From Streptomyces albidus (ex Kaewkla and Franco 2022) (GTDB lineage Bacteria; Actinomycetota; Actinomycetes; Streptomycetales; Streptomycetaceae): a stretch of DNA of 32,581 nucleotides. The position numbers were made by a program, and so were the translations under genes. Each line of letters opens with the position of its first letter. The first letter of the stretch is position 1. Positions 25,045 to 31,742 of the stretch are shown piece after piece. The notes below the pieces were generated by a model. It saw only the letters and a list, made by a program, of their open reading frames with translations, did not search any database and was not told where the DNA came from. Where the stretch lies: positions 1 through 32,581 of the forward strand of contig NZ_JACBXA010000043.1 of the NCBI RefSeq assembly GCF_013870515.1. The letters run 5' to 3'.

Positions 25045-25123
25045 TCGTTTCCTCCCCCTGCAGGCTATGCCGCGCCAACCCAGCTGCACAGAACAACGGT
25101 TGACGAATGAGGCCATAATTCCA

Positions 25124-25170
25124 TGATCGCGCCCCCGGCCGGGTTCTCGACCCGGCCGGGGGCGCGATCA
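25124..25170. terminator. Perfect 21-bp terminator hairpin after hpf
   Basis: Arms 25124-25144 and 25150-25170 are perfectly complementary over 21 bp, GC-rich in the middle, with a TCTCG loop. The hairpin begins 17 bp past the hpf stop codon (minus strand) and ends 79 bp before the response regulator start. It therefore separates hpf from the regulator gene. It is the longest perfect hairpin in the window. Confidence 0.85.
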
Positions 25171-25186
25171 CATCGAGTCTGGACAG

Positions 25187-25882
25187 TCAGCCGCCGAGGG
25201 AGCCGCCGGCTTCAGGAGGCGGATCAACAGCGAACGGGTCCGGATCCAGATGGATCACGCCGTAGTCGTAACCGTGCCGACGATAGACGACGCTCGGCTG
25301 CTTGGTTTCGGAGTCAACGAAGAGATAGAAGTCGTGGCCGATCAACTCCATTTCGTAGAGTGCCTGGTCCAAGGCCATCGGCGCTGCAGCGTGAGTCTTC
25401 TCCCGGACGACCAGCGGACCGTCGCCCTGTACCTCCAGAGGCCCCACCCTGGTGGTCATCGGCTTCTCTTCGACCTTCACCTGGGTGGGCGCTGCTGCGG
25501 CTTCGAGCTGTCCGTTGAGTTCTGCCGCGAGGTGTGCGGTGGCTGCCGCGACGCTGATGGGCGTGCGACTCCCTCCACGGTGTACCCGGCGCTTGTCGTG
25601 CTGCTTGCGCAGCCTTGCTTCAAGTTTTGCCGCTGCCATGTCGAGCGCAGCGTAGGGGTCTGAGGCAGCTGCCTCCGCGCGAATGACCGGCCCCCGAGTC
25701 CGCAGAGTGATCTCCACCCTGTCGGACCGGTCGGCCTGCCGGGGGTTGTGTTCCTTGCACACCTCGACATCCAGGTTGATCACCTTTCCGTCGAGCTTTT
25801 GGATCTTCGCCAGCTTCTCGGCCACGTGCTTGCGGAACCTCTCGGGCACCTCGGTCTTGCGGCCCTTGACGACGATGTCCAC
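25187..25882 (-). CDS. hpf: Ribosome hibernation promoting factor, long form
   Basis: GTG 25882 is preceded by GGAG at 6-nt spacing, giving 231 residues, typical of the long HPF found in Gram-positive bacteria. The N-terminal S30AE domain (about 1-105) reads MDIVVKGRKTEVPERFRKHVAEKLAKIQKLD and ends with ALDMAAAKLEARLRKQHDKRRVHR, including the basic helix that lies in the 30S decoding groove. A variable Ala/Gln/Pro linker follows (about 106-165). The C-terminal dimerisation domain (about 166-220) has ALYEMELIGHDFYLFVDSETKQPSVVYRRHGYDYGVIHL. The protein pairs two 70S ribosomes into inactive 100S dimers during dormancy or stress. It is preceded by a leader of about 200 nt with several hairpins and orphan anti-SD-complementary sequences, described separately, and followed by a perfect 21-bp terminator. 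Confidence 0.96.
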   Translation of the reverse strand: MDIVVKGRKTEVPERFRKHVAEKLAKIQKLDGKVINLDVEVCKEHNPRQADRSDRVEITLRTRGPVIRAEAAASDPYAALDMAAAKLEARLRKQHDKRRVHRGGSRTPISVAAATAHLAAELNGQLEAAAAPTQVKVEEKPMTTRVGPLEVQGDGPLVVREKTHAAAPMALDQALYEMELIGHDFYLFVDSETKQPSVVYRRHGYDYGVIHLDPDPFAVDPPPEAGGSLGG

Positions 25883-26081
25883 GCAGAACTCCGTTCCCGG
25901 AGCGCTCCGCTGCAGATTCGCGAAGCGCCTCCTTTGTGCACTGACCCGGAGGCTCGAAGCCTTCTTGCCGCCAGCCTCCGGAACCTCGGCTTGCGACTGT
26001 CACCTCCTTCTCCCCCAGGGGGAAGATCGTCACCCCAATCTCGAACGTACCTCCACTGGAGGATCGGGGGCACCCCCTACT
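25883..26081 (-). promoter_or_regulatory. Structured hpf leader with hairpins and orphan Shine-Dalgarno sequences
   Basis: This stretch is the inferred 5' leader of hpf, running right to left. It holds three compact inverted repeats on the plus strand: GGGGG-ca-CCCCC (26066-26077), CCTCC-act-GGAGG (26050-26062) and TTCTCCCCC-a-GGGGGAA (26008-26024). It also has two near-perfect ribosome-binding sequences not followed by start codons: GAAGGAGGTGA (minus, 26000-26010) and ACAAAGGAGGC (minus, 25927-25937). The real start GTG 25882 uses a weaker GGAG. A translational switch is possible but inferred. Confidence 0.5.
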
Positions 26082-26087
26082 GGCACG

Positions 26088-26117
26088 TACCTACGTTCAG
26101 GTATCAATTCACGACAA
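26088..26117 (-). promoter_or_regulatory. Candidate hpf promoter
   Basis: On the minus strand TTGTCG (26112-26117) and TAGGTA (26088-26093) lie 18 bp apart, resembling the actinobacterial housekeeping pattern TTGACR and TAGRRT. Transcription would start near 26081, giving a leader of about 200 nt. The -10 overlaps an imperfect palindrome ACCT/AGGT (26089-26102) that could be an operator. Confidence 0.4.
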
Positions 26118-26175
26118 TCGCCAGCAACGGTGCGCGATCTCTGCTAACTTTCCGCCACTTTTCCAAGGTGCCTCC

Positions 26176-26889
26176 TCAGGCCCTCGGCCGGTACGCGACG
26201 ACAGCTGCCGCGATCACGCTCCGCACCTGCTCACGGACGGTGCGGGCGGCCTCGGCCAGCGATGCCCCGGTGGTCATCAGGTCGTCCACGAGCACGGTCT
26301 CCCCAGCCGCCAGCAGCCTCTCGCTGCCAGGCACCAACTCCAGAGCGCCACTAAGATTCGCCGACCGCTGCCGGGCGCTCAGCCCCGCCTGATCAGCCAC
26401 AACCCGGCGCTGCCGCAGCGCTGACACCACTCGCACGGGCAGCCCTTCCCGCCGCAGCTCACCGGCCGCGGCGAGGGCGATCCTGCGCACCGGATCATGA
26501 CCACGGCCCGCCACCGCACGTCGCGCGGACGGCACCGGCACAAGCGCCAGCGCCCCCGCGCCGGAGGCCGCACGCGAACGCGCAGAGGCCTTGCGCACTG
26601 CTGCGGCCAGCAGCTCCCCCAGCGGGGTGACCAGCCGCAGCGCGCCACGCTCCTTGTGGGCGAGCAGCACGGCCCGCACCTCGTCGGCGTACGGCATCGC
26701 CGCGTACACCCGGGGCAGCCCGGACGGCAGCGCCGAGGGCCACACCCGCCGTGGGACCGCGCTTCTGAACTCTTCGGCGCACTCCCCGCACAACTCGCCC
26801 CGCACCCGCGCCAAGCCGCACCCCGCACACGCCACAGGGAGCACCAGGGCCGCGAGTTCCTGCTGGAGCTCCTGCCACAACTCCCGCAT
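26176..26889 (-). CDS. ComF family protein (phosphoribosyltransferase fold)
   Basis: ATG 26889 has GGGAG upstream and gives 237 residues. Near the N-terminus four cysteines (C21, C24, C34, C37, in CAGCGLARVRGELCGEC) form the zinc-ribbon typical of ComF proteins. The middle contains ALALVPVPSARRAVAGRGHDP and LSARQRSANLSGAL. The C-terminal third has the PRPP-binding loop VLVDDLMTTGAS at about 200-211. In naturally competent bacteria ComFC takes part in DNA uptake. In actinobacteria its job is unknown, and the conserved place beside hpf and lpqB/mtrAB is family context rather than proof of function. It is transcribed from the 366-bp region upstream, which carries a DnaA-box-like sequence. The gap to hpf downstream is 293 bp with its own promoter candidate. 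Confidence 0.92.
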   Translation of the reverse strand: MRELWQELQQELAALVLPVACAGCGLARVRGELCGECAEEFRSAVPRRVWPSALPSGLPRVYAAMPYADEVRAVLLAHKERGALRLVTPLGELLAAAVRKASARSRAASGAGALALVPVPSARRAVAGRGHDPVRRIALAAAGELRREGLPVRVVSALRQRRVVADQAGLSARQRSANLSGALELVPGSERLLAAGETVLVDDLMTTGASLAEAARTVREQVRSVIAAAVVAYRPRA

Positions 26890-27059
26890 GCCGAGAACTC
26901 TCCCAGCGGCGACACAAAGTCACCACCCCTGTGGATAACCGGCGAAACCGGTCGGCAGATCTGGCTGAAGTCTTTGCCCGACTTCCGTCCTACGACAGGT
27001 GATGTCGCCGGACGCGGCCAAGCGCCTGGCGGCAGACGGGACTTGTGGCCGGGGAGCCC
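26890..27059 (-). promoter_or_regulatory. comF upstream region with a consensus DnaA-box sequence
   Basis: This is the part of the 366-bp gap not covered by the palindromic element. On the minus strand it holds TTATCCACA (plus 26930-26938), an exact match to the classical DnaA-box consensus, 41 bp before the comF start. It is followed by a small inverted repeat ACCGG/CCGGT (26938-26952). No clear -35/-10 pair was identified. A single box could allow DnaA control or be chance. Confidence 0.4.
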
Positions 27060-27259
27060 CTAAGGGGTGTCCGCAAAGTAGCGTCGTCCGCCTGCTAGGC
27101 GGGGGGCGCGGGGTCTGGTGCGTGCGATCGCAAGGCGGAGGAGGAGGGCGCAGCGGGCTGCGCCGACGACCGACAACGCTGGGGGCACCTCCCGCGAAGC
27201 GGGGGAGAGGGTGCGTGCCAGACCCCGCGCCCCAGACGGGACTTCGCGGACACTCCTAG
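27060..27259. mobile_element. MITE-like palindromic element (about 200 bp)
   Basis: The outer ends are inverted repeats: 27060-27079 (CTAAGGGGTGTCCGCAAAGT) and 27241-27259 (ACTTCGCGGACACTCCTAG) match at nearly all positions when one is reversed. Inside is a perfect 16-bp inverted repeat, GGGGCGCGGGGTCTGG (27103-27118) with CCAGACCCCGCGCCCC (27218-27233). The centre holds a perfect hairpin GGCGCAGC-gg-GCTGCGCC (27147-27164) and another CTCCCGC/GCGGGGGAG near 27189-27207. There is no coding capacity. The ends begin with CTA/TAG, suggesting mobilisation by an IS5-like transposase with a CTAG-type target, which is inference. Similar intergenic palindromes are common in Streptomyces genomes. The right end overlaps the lpqB stop codon (27256-27258), so the element's hairpins probably also end the mtrAB-lpqB transcript. 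Confidence 0.75.
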
Positions 27260-29088
27260 CCCGGGTAGACGGGGCTCGAGCCGCTGTCCGTAAGCGTCTT
27301 CCAGTTGGCGTCCGGGGGCAGCCGCACGATGCCGTCCTCCGAGTCGGCCAGCAGAGGCTTGCTCTCGTCCTCCGAAGCGGCTACGCCCGTCACATCGTTG
27401 ATGCCCGGCAGCGTCGGCTGGTTCGAGGCGGATCCGTCCGTCTCCATGTACTGCATCTGCTGCACGCTTCCCGACTCGCGCCCCACGACGACGAGTCGGC
27501 TGCCGCCGGCCCAGGAAGCGGCCGAGACATCCTCGAACTGCGGCGCGATGGGGCGCAGTCCGGTGACGGTCACCTCGGGGTCCGACACCGTCCCGGCCCG
27601 CTCGACGCGTCCGAGCTTCAGCGTCCGCCGCCCGTCCTCCTGCCGGATGCGCAGAGCCATCCGTACGCCGTCCGACGCGATCCGCAGGGACTCGATCCGC
27701 TCGCCCTCGCCCAGGTCCGGAACCGCGACCTCTTCGGGCTTCTCCTTGCCTCCGGACAGGCGCAGCAGGCGCGGCTTCTTCGGGTTCCGGTCGGCGATCC
27801 ACAGATCACCGAGACCGTCCCAACTGGGGGCCGTCAGCCGGTCGTCCTCACGCTTCGCCTTGCTGGTCAGCACCGGCTCGCCCAACTTGCTGTTCTCGGC
27901 GAGCCTGGCGACGTAGAGCGAACGCCGGGTGCGCGAGACTGCGGCGCTCTCATTCTCGGCGCGGTTCACCGCGACGGTGCCCATCTCCGTCTCGCCCTGG
28001 CCCAGCGCCCCTTCGACCGGCCTGTCGTCCTCGCTGGCGCCTTCGAAAGCCGCGACACGGTGCTCGCCGTCGACGAAGTACTGCCGGGAGGCACGGCCGT
28101 TGAGCCGGCCGGGCTCGTAGTCCTCGGCCTGCTCGCGCGTCAGCTCGCACAGCGCCGAGCCGTCGGGCCGCGCCAGCTGGACGTTGGTCACCTTCGCCGA
28201 TGCCTGACCCTGCACCGTGTGCAGCACCTGGGCGGCCATGCGGGCACACTGTCTGGATCCGACGTCGGAGCCCTTCGCGTTCAGCCGCACGCTCAGCGCA
28301 CCGGAATCGTCCAGCGACAGGCGCTGGCCCCGTGCGAGCCGGGCACCGTCCGGGAAGGACGAGTCGACCACCGGGGCGAACCACCGGGTGGGCCCGGCCA
28401 GCAGCGCCTCGACGGTCGCGGTGACGGGATTGATCCTGCGCCGCAGATACACCGGGTCGGCGACCAGGACGTTCTTACCGCCCGCGATCGCATCGGCGTC
28501 CCTGCCCAGCATCGCGTAGTAGTAGTTGTTTATCGGGCGGTAGATCCGCTGGAAGTCGGATTCGCCGACCGCGAGGCCGTCCGGGAGCTGATCGATCCGC
28601 CACTCGCCCCTCACCTTGGACAGGTGGAAGCCCTCGCTGAACTCACCCGCCTTGGGCGAGTAGGCGTGACTCTCGTCGACCTCCGCGACACGCGTCCCCG
28701 ACACGTCGACGGTGTAGCCCCGCTTACCGCCGTTGTCCTTGCTCGCCTTGCCAGGGCTGGGGCCGCCCGAGAGCACGCTCGTACGGGCGAAGGGGTCCCA
28801 CTCATCCGCTGTGCGACTCGTCAGATACTTCTTCGCCGTCGAGAACGTCGCCTCGTCGCTCGTCGTCGCCTCCAGGAAGCCGCGCACGATCTGCTGCGGC
28901 CGCTCGCCCTTCTGGGGGCTGACGCCGAACACCCGCACCTGCGAGTCGGGGTCTGCCCTGTGCGACGAGTCGACGTGATCGACGGTGCCGTCGTCCGGCA
29001 TGGAGGCGCAGCCCGACAGCAGCAGCACGAGGGCGACCAAGTGCACCGTGACGGCGCGACGGCGACGGAGGTGCCGCTCAGTGCCCAT
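27256..29088 (-). CDS. lpqB: Lipoprotein LpqB, partner of the MtrAB system
   Basis: ATG 29088 overlaps the mtrB 3' end by 11 bp, so translation is coupled. The 610-residue product has an Arg-rich N-terminus and a short hydrophobic segment, with lipobox LLSGC and the lipidated Cys at 27. It should be anchored outside the membrane. About residues 50-190 contain the LpqB N-terminal region (VRGFLEATTSDEATFSTAKKYLTSRTADEWDP). Next comes a GerMN-like domain (about 190-330, YLRRRINPVTATVEALLAGPTRW). The C-terminal half, with repeated DLWIADRN-like and RLVVVGRESG-like segments, fits a beta-propeller. In mycobacteria LpqB binds the sensor domain of MtrB and tunes its signalling, and the operon position supports the same role here. 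Its TAG stop coincides with the end of a MITE-like element. Confidence 0.95.
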   Translation of the reverse strand: MGTERHLRRRRAVTVHLVALVLLLSGCASMPDDGTVDHVDSSHRADPDSQVRVFGVSPQKGERPQQIVRGFLEATTSDEATFSTAKKYLTSRTADEWDPFARTSVLSGGPSPGKASKDNGGKRGYTVDVSGTRVAEVDESHAYSPKAGEFSEGFHLSKVRGEWRIDQLPDGLAVGESDFQRIYRPINNYYYAMLGRDADAIAGGKNVLVADPVYLRRRINPVTATVEALLAGPTRWFAPVVDSSFPDGARLARGQRLSLDDSGALSVRLNAKGSDVGSRQCARMAAQVLHTVQGQASAKVTNVQLARPDGSALCELTREQAEDYEPGRLNGRASRQYFVDGEHRVAAFEGASEDDRPVEGALGQGETEMGTVAVNRAENESAAVSRTRRSLYVARLAENSKLGEPVLTSKAKREDDRLTAPSWDGLGDLWIADRNPKKPRLLRLSGGKEKPEEVAVPDLGEGERIESLRIASDGVRMALRIRQEDGRRTLKLGRVERAGTVSDPEVTVTGLRPIAPQFEDVSAASWAGGSRLVVVGRESGSVQQMQYMETDGSASNQPTLPGINDVTGVAASEDESKPLLADSEDGIVRLPPDANWKTLTDSGSSPVYPG

Positions 29089-31063
29089 CGGACTTCTCCT
29101 CCCGGGTGGGTTCGCCGACGGGCCCGGACGCGGCGGAGCCGCCGGTCGCGGCGACCGCGGAGGCCGGGGCGGACTCGGGTGCTGACGAGGGGCCAGGCGA
29201 CCTGCCTCCCGGGGTCGGCTCCTGGCGGTCCTGCGCCGGGATGGCCTTCTTCAGCCCCCGCTTGCGGCGCGAGTCGGCCGGCTCCAGCGGCAGCGGGGAA
29301 GCACGGAGGGCGTCCCCCGCCGTGCAGGGCAGCGTGAGCCGGAACTGGGAACCCCCGCCCGGCTCCCCCCACACCTGGAGCCAGCCGCCGTGCAGCCGTG
29401 CGTCCTCGAGCGCGATGGAGAGCCCGAGCCCGGTGCCGCCGGTCGTACGAGCGCGAGCCGGGTCGGCCCGCCAGAAGCGGTTGAAGACGCGCTCGGCTTC
29501 GCTGCGGCTCAGCCCGACGCCGTAGTCGCGTACGGCCAGAGCCACCGCTCCGCTCCGTGAGGCCATGCTGACGACGACGTCGTGGCCCTCGCCGTGCTCT
29601 ATGGCGTTGTCGACGAGATTGCGCAGCACACGCTCGATGCGGCGGCCGTCCGCCTCCGCCACGACAGGCCTCTCGTCACCGCGCACGATGACGCGGCTGC
29701 CCTTGCGGTCGGCCAAGGGCTCGCACCCGTCGACGACGCGACGGACCACGTCGCGCAGGTCGATCGGGTCGGCGTCGAGATTCGCGGCTCCGGCGTCGAA
29801 GCGGCTGATCTCCAGCAAGTCGCCGAGCAGCGACTCGAAGCGGTCGAGCTGCCCGAGCAGGAGTTCCGCCGAGCGTGCGGTGGCGGGGTCGAAGTCCTCC
29901 CGCGCCTCGTGGATCACATCGGCTGCCATACGGACCGTGGTGAGCGGTGTGCGCAGCTCGTGCGAGACGTCGGAGACGAAGCGGCGCTGCATCCGGGAGA
30001 GTTCCTCCAGCTGCTGGATCTTGAGCTGAAGGTTCTGCGCCATCTTGTTGAAGGCCTCGCCCAGCCTGGCGATGTCGTCCTCGCCCGTGACCTTCATCCG
30101 CTCCTGGAGCCGGCCTGCGGCGAGCCTTTCGGAGATCCCGGCGGCCATGCGTACCGGCGTGACCACCTGCCGGACCACGAGCCAGGCGATCGCGCCGAGC
30201 AGCACGACCACGAACACCCCGGCGGTGGCCAGCGTGCCCTTGACCAGGTTGAGCGACTCCTCCTCCAGCGTGAACGGGAAGACGTAGTACATCTGGTACG
30301 GAGCCCCGCCGGCGTCGTTGAGCCTCTTGCCGACGATCAGTCCTGCCGTACTGCCGCCGCCCTGGCGGTAGACCTTCGCGTATCGCTGATGCGTGCCGGG
30401 CTGCTCGTCGAGGGCCTTGCGCAGGTCGGCCGGGATGGTCTCCTCGGGCCGGATGTCGCCTGAGGCACGAGGGCCGCGGGTGGTGGAGCGGCCGTTACCG
30501 AGGAAGGGCGAATCGTCGTTCTGGGAGCCGAGAGCGACCACGGAGTAGACGCCCTGGCCGCCGCTCGCGAGCTGTTCCACCAGGTTGTTCAGCCAGGTGC
30601 CCGTGGTCTGCGAGCTTCTGCCGCCGGCCGGGCCGCCGGGACCCTGGCCGCTGCGGCCGTTGCCCGCGCTGTCCGCCATCTGCTGGGCCGCGGCGAAACC
30701 ACCGGCAGCCTGGCTCTGGGCCGTCTTCTCCTTGGCGTCGAGCAACCCGTTGCGCACCTGCCCGATGACGACGATGCCCAGCAGGAGCACCACACCGAGC
30801 GACATCAGCAGCGTGGCCGCGACCACCCGCAGCTGGATGTTGCGCCGCCACAGCCGCAGCACCGGCAGCAGAGGACGACGCACCCAACGGATGAAGAACC
30901 GGACCACGGGGTGGGCCCGCGGTCCGGTCGTGCCCTCGGGGAGAAGGCCCTCCGAGAAGAGCGCCCCGCTCCGCCACAGGCGCCGGAACTTGGACATTTC
31001 GGACTCGTGTGGCACGGCTCCGTTCGCATTCGAGCGATGCGAGACGGAGCCGTTCCGGGTCAT
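29078..31063 (-). CDS. mtrB: Sensor histidine kinase MtrB
   Basis: ATG 31063 lies one base after the mtrA stop (TGA-g-ATG). The 661-residue protein has two membrane segments (about 78-101 and 277-300). They enclose an extracytoplasmic sensor of about 175 residues with a Gly/Ser/Gln-rich stretch (about 115-155). A HAMP segment follows (about 298-350), then the HisKA box with phosphoacceptor His368 in FVSDVSHELRTPL. The ATPase domain has N-box Asn486 (NLVDNAIEHG), Asp513 in RDYGVGL and the glycine-rich TGGTGLGLS (541-549). The C-terminal 80 residues are Pro/Ala/Ser-rich and disordered. MtrB phosphorylates MtrA. In Streptomyces and mycobacteria the pair links cell-wall status, division and development. 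The operon partner LpqB overlaps its 3' end. Confidence 0.97.
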   Translation of the reverse strand: MTRNGSVSHRSNANGAVPHESEMSKFRRLWRSGALFSEGLLPEGTTGPRAHPVVRFFIRWVRRPLLPVLRLWRRNIQLRVVAATLLMSLGVVLLLGIVVIGQVRNGLLDAKEKTAQSQAAGGFAAAQQMADSAGNGRSGQGPGGPAGGRSSQTTGTWLNNLVEQLASGGQGVYSVVALGSQNDDSPFLGNGRSTTRGPRASGDIRPEETIPADLRKALDEQPGTHQRYAKVYRQGGGSTAGLIVGKRLNDAGGAPYQMYYVFPFTLEEESLNLVKGTLATAGVFVVVLLGAIAWLVVRQVVTPVRMAAGISERLAAGRLQERMKVTGEDDIARLGEAFNKMAQNLQLKIQQLEELSRMQRRFVSDVSHELRTPLTTVRMAADVIHEAREDFDPATARSAELLLGQLDRFESLLGDLLEISRFDAGAANLDADPIDLRDVVRRVVDGCEPLADRKGSRVIVRGDERPVVAEADGRRIERVLRNLVDNAIEHGEGHDVVVSMASRSGAVALAVRDYGVGLSRSEAERVFNRFWRADPARARTTGGTGLGLSIALEDARLHGGWLQVWGEPGGGSQFRLTLPCTAGDALRASPLPLEPADSRRKRGLKKAIPAQDRQEPTPGGRSPGPSSAPESAPASAVAATGGSAASGPVGEPTREEKSDGH

Positions 31064-31064
31064 C

Positions 31065-31742
31065 TCAGCCGGGCCCCGCCTTGTAGCCCACGCCGCGTAC
31101 GGTCACGACGATCTCGGGCCGTTCAGGATCGCGCTCGACCTTGGAACGCAGACGCTGCACGTGGACATTGACCAGGCGCGTATCGGCTGCGTGCCGGTAG
31201 CCCCAGACCTGCTCGAGCAGCACCTCACGGGTGAAGACCTGCCAGGGCTTGCGGGCCAGCGCCACCAGGAGATCGAACTCCAGCGGTGTGAGAGCGATGG
31301 ACAGCCCGTCACGCTTCACGGAGTGTCCGGCGACATCGATCACGAGGTCGCCGATCGCCAGCTGCTCGGGTGCGGGGTCGTCGGACCGCCGCAGCCTCGC
31401 TCGGATTCTCGCTACCAGCTCCTTCGGCTTGAACGGTTTGACGATGTAGTCATCGGCCCCCGACTCCAGGCCCACCACCACGTCCACCGTGTCGCTCTTG
31501 GCGGTCAGCATGACCACCGGCACTCCGGACTCCGCCCGGATCAGGCGGCATACCTCGATGCCGTCCCTCCCGGGCAACATCAGATCGAGCAGCACCAGAT
31601 CCGGCTTGGTCTCGCGGAAGGCAGCGATCGCCTTGTCGCCGTCCGACACGAACGACGGTTCAAAGCCTTCGCCGCGCAGCACGATGCCAAGCATCTCTGC
31701 CAGTGCGGTGTCGTCGTCGACGACAAGGACGCGTCCCTTCAT
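31065..31742 (-). CDS. mtrA: Response regulator MtrA (OmpR family)
   Basis: ATG 31742 overlaps the stop codon of mtnA (ATGA), so the genes are translationally coupled. The 225-residue protein has the receiver-domain residues Asp9-Asp10, phosphoacceptor Asp53 (LLDLMLPG), Thr80 and Lys102 (YIVKPF). A winged-helix DNA-binding domain follows (about 130-222) with FTREVLLEQVWGY and RLVNVHVQRLRSKVERDPERPEIVVTVRGVGYK. It is phosphorylated by MtrB, the next gene. MtrA homologues regulate division, cell-wall and developmental genes in actinobacteria. Sequence and length are typical of the highly conserved Streptomyces MtrA and nothing is missing. Confidence 0.98.
   Translation of the reverse strand: MKGRVLVVDDDTALAEMLGIVLRGEGFEPSFVSDGDKAIAAFRETKPDLVLLDLMLPGRDGIEVCRLIRAESGVPVVMLTAKSDTVDVVVGLESGADDYIVKPFKPKELVARIRARLRRSDDPAPEQLAIGDLVIDVAGHSVKRDGLSIALTPLEFDLLVALARKPWQVFTREVLLEQVWGYRHAADTRLVNVHVQRLRSKVERDPERPEIVVTVRGVGYKAGPG

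Noticed and set aside
25095..25123. SigR-type promoter (GGAAT with downstream GTT) before the response regulator gene
   Set aside because: The spacing is about 20 nt rather than the expected 18-19 and the flanks do not fit.
25620..26033. Short coding frame in the hpf leader starting near the orphan SD sequence
   Set aside because: The frame runs on into hpf out of phase, has no start codon at the correct distance from the SD, and shows no conserved protein features.
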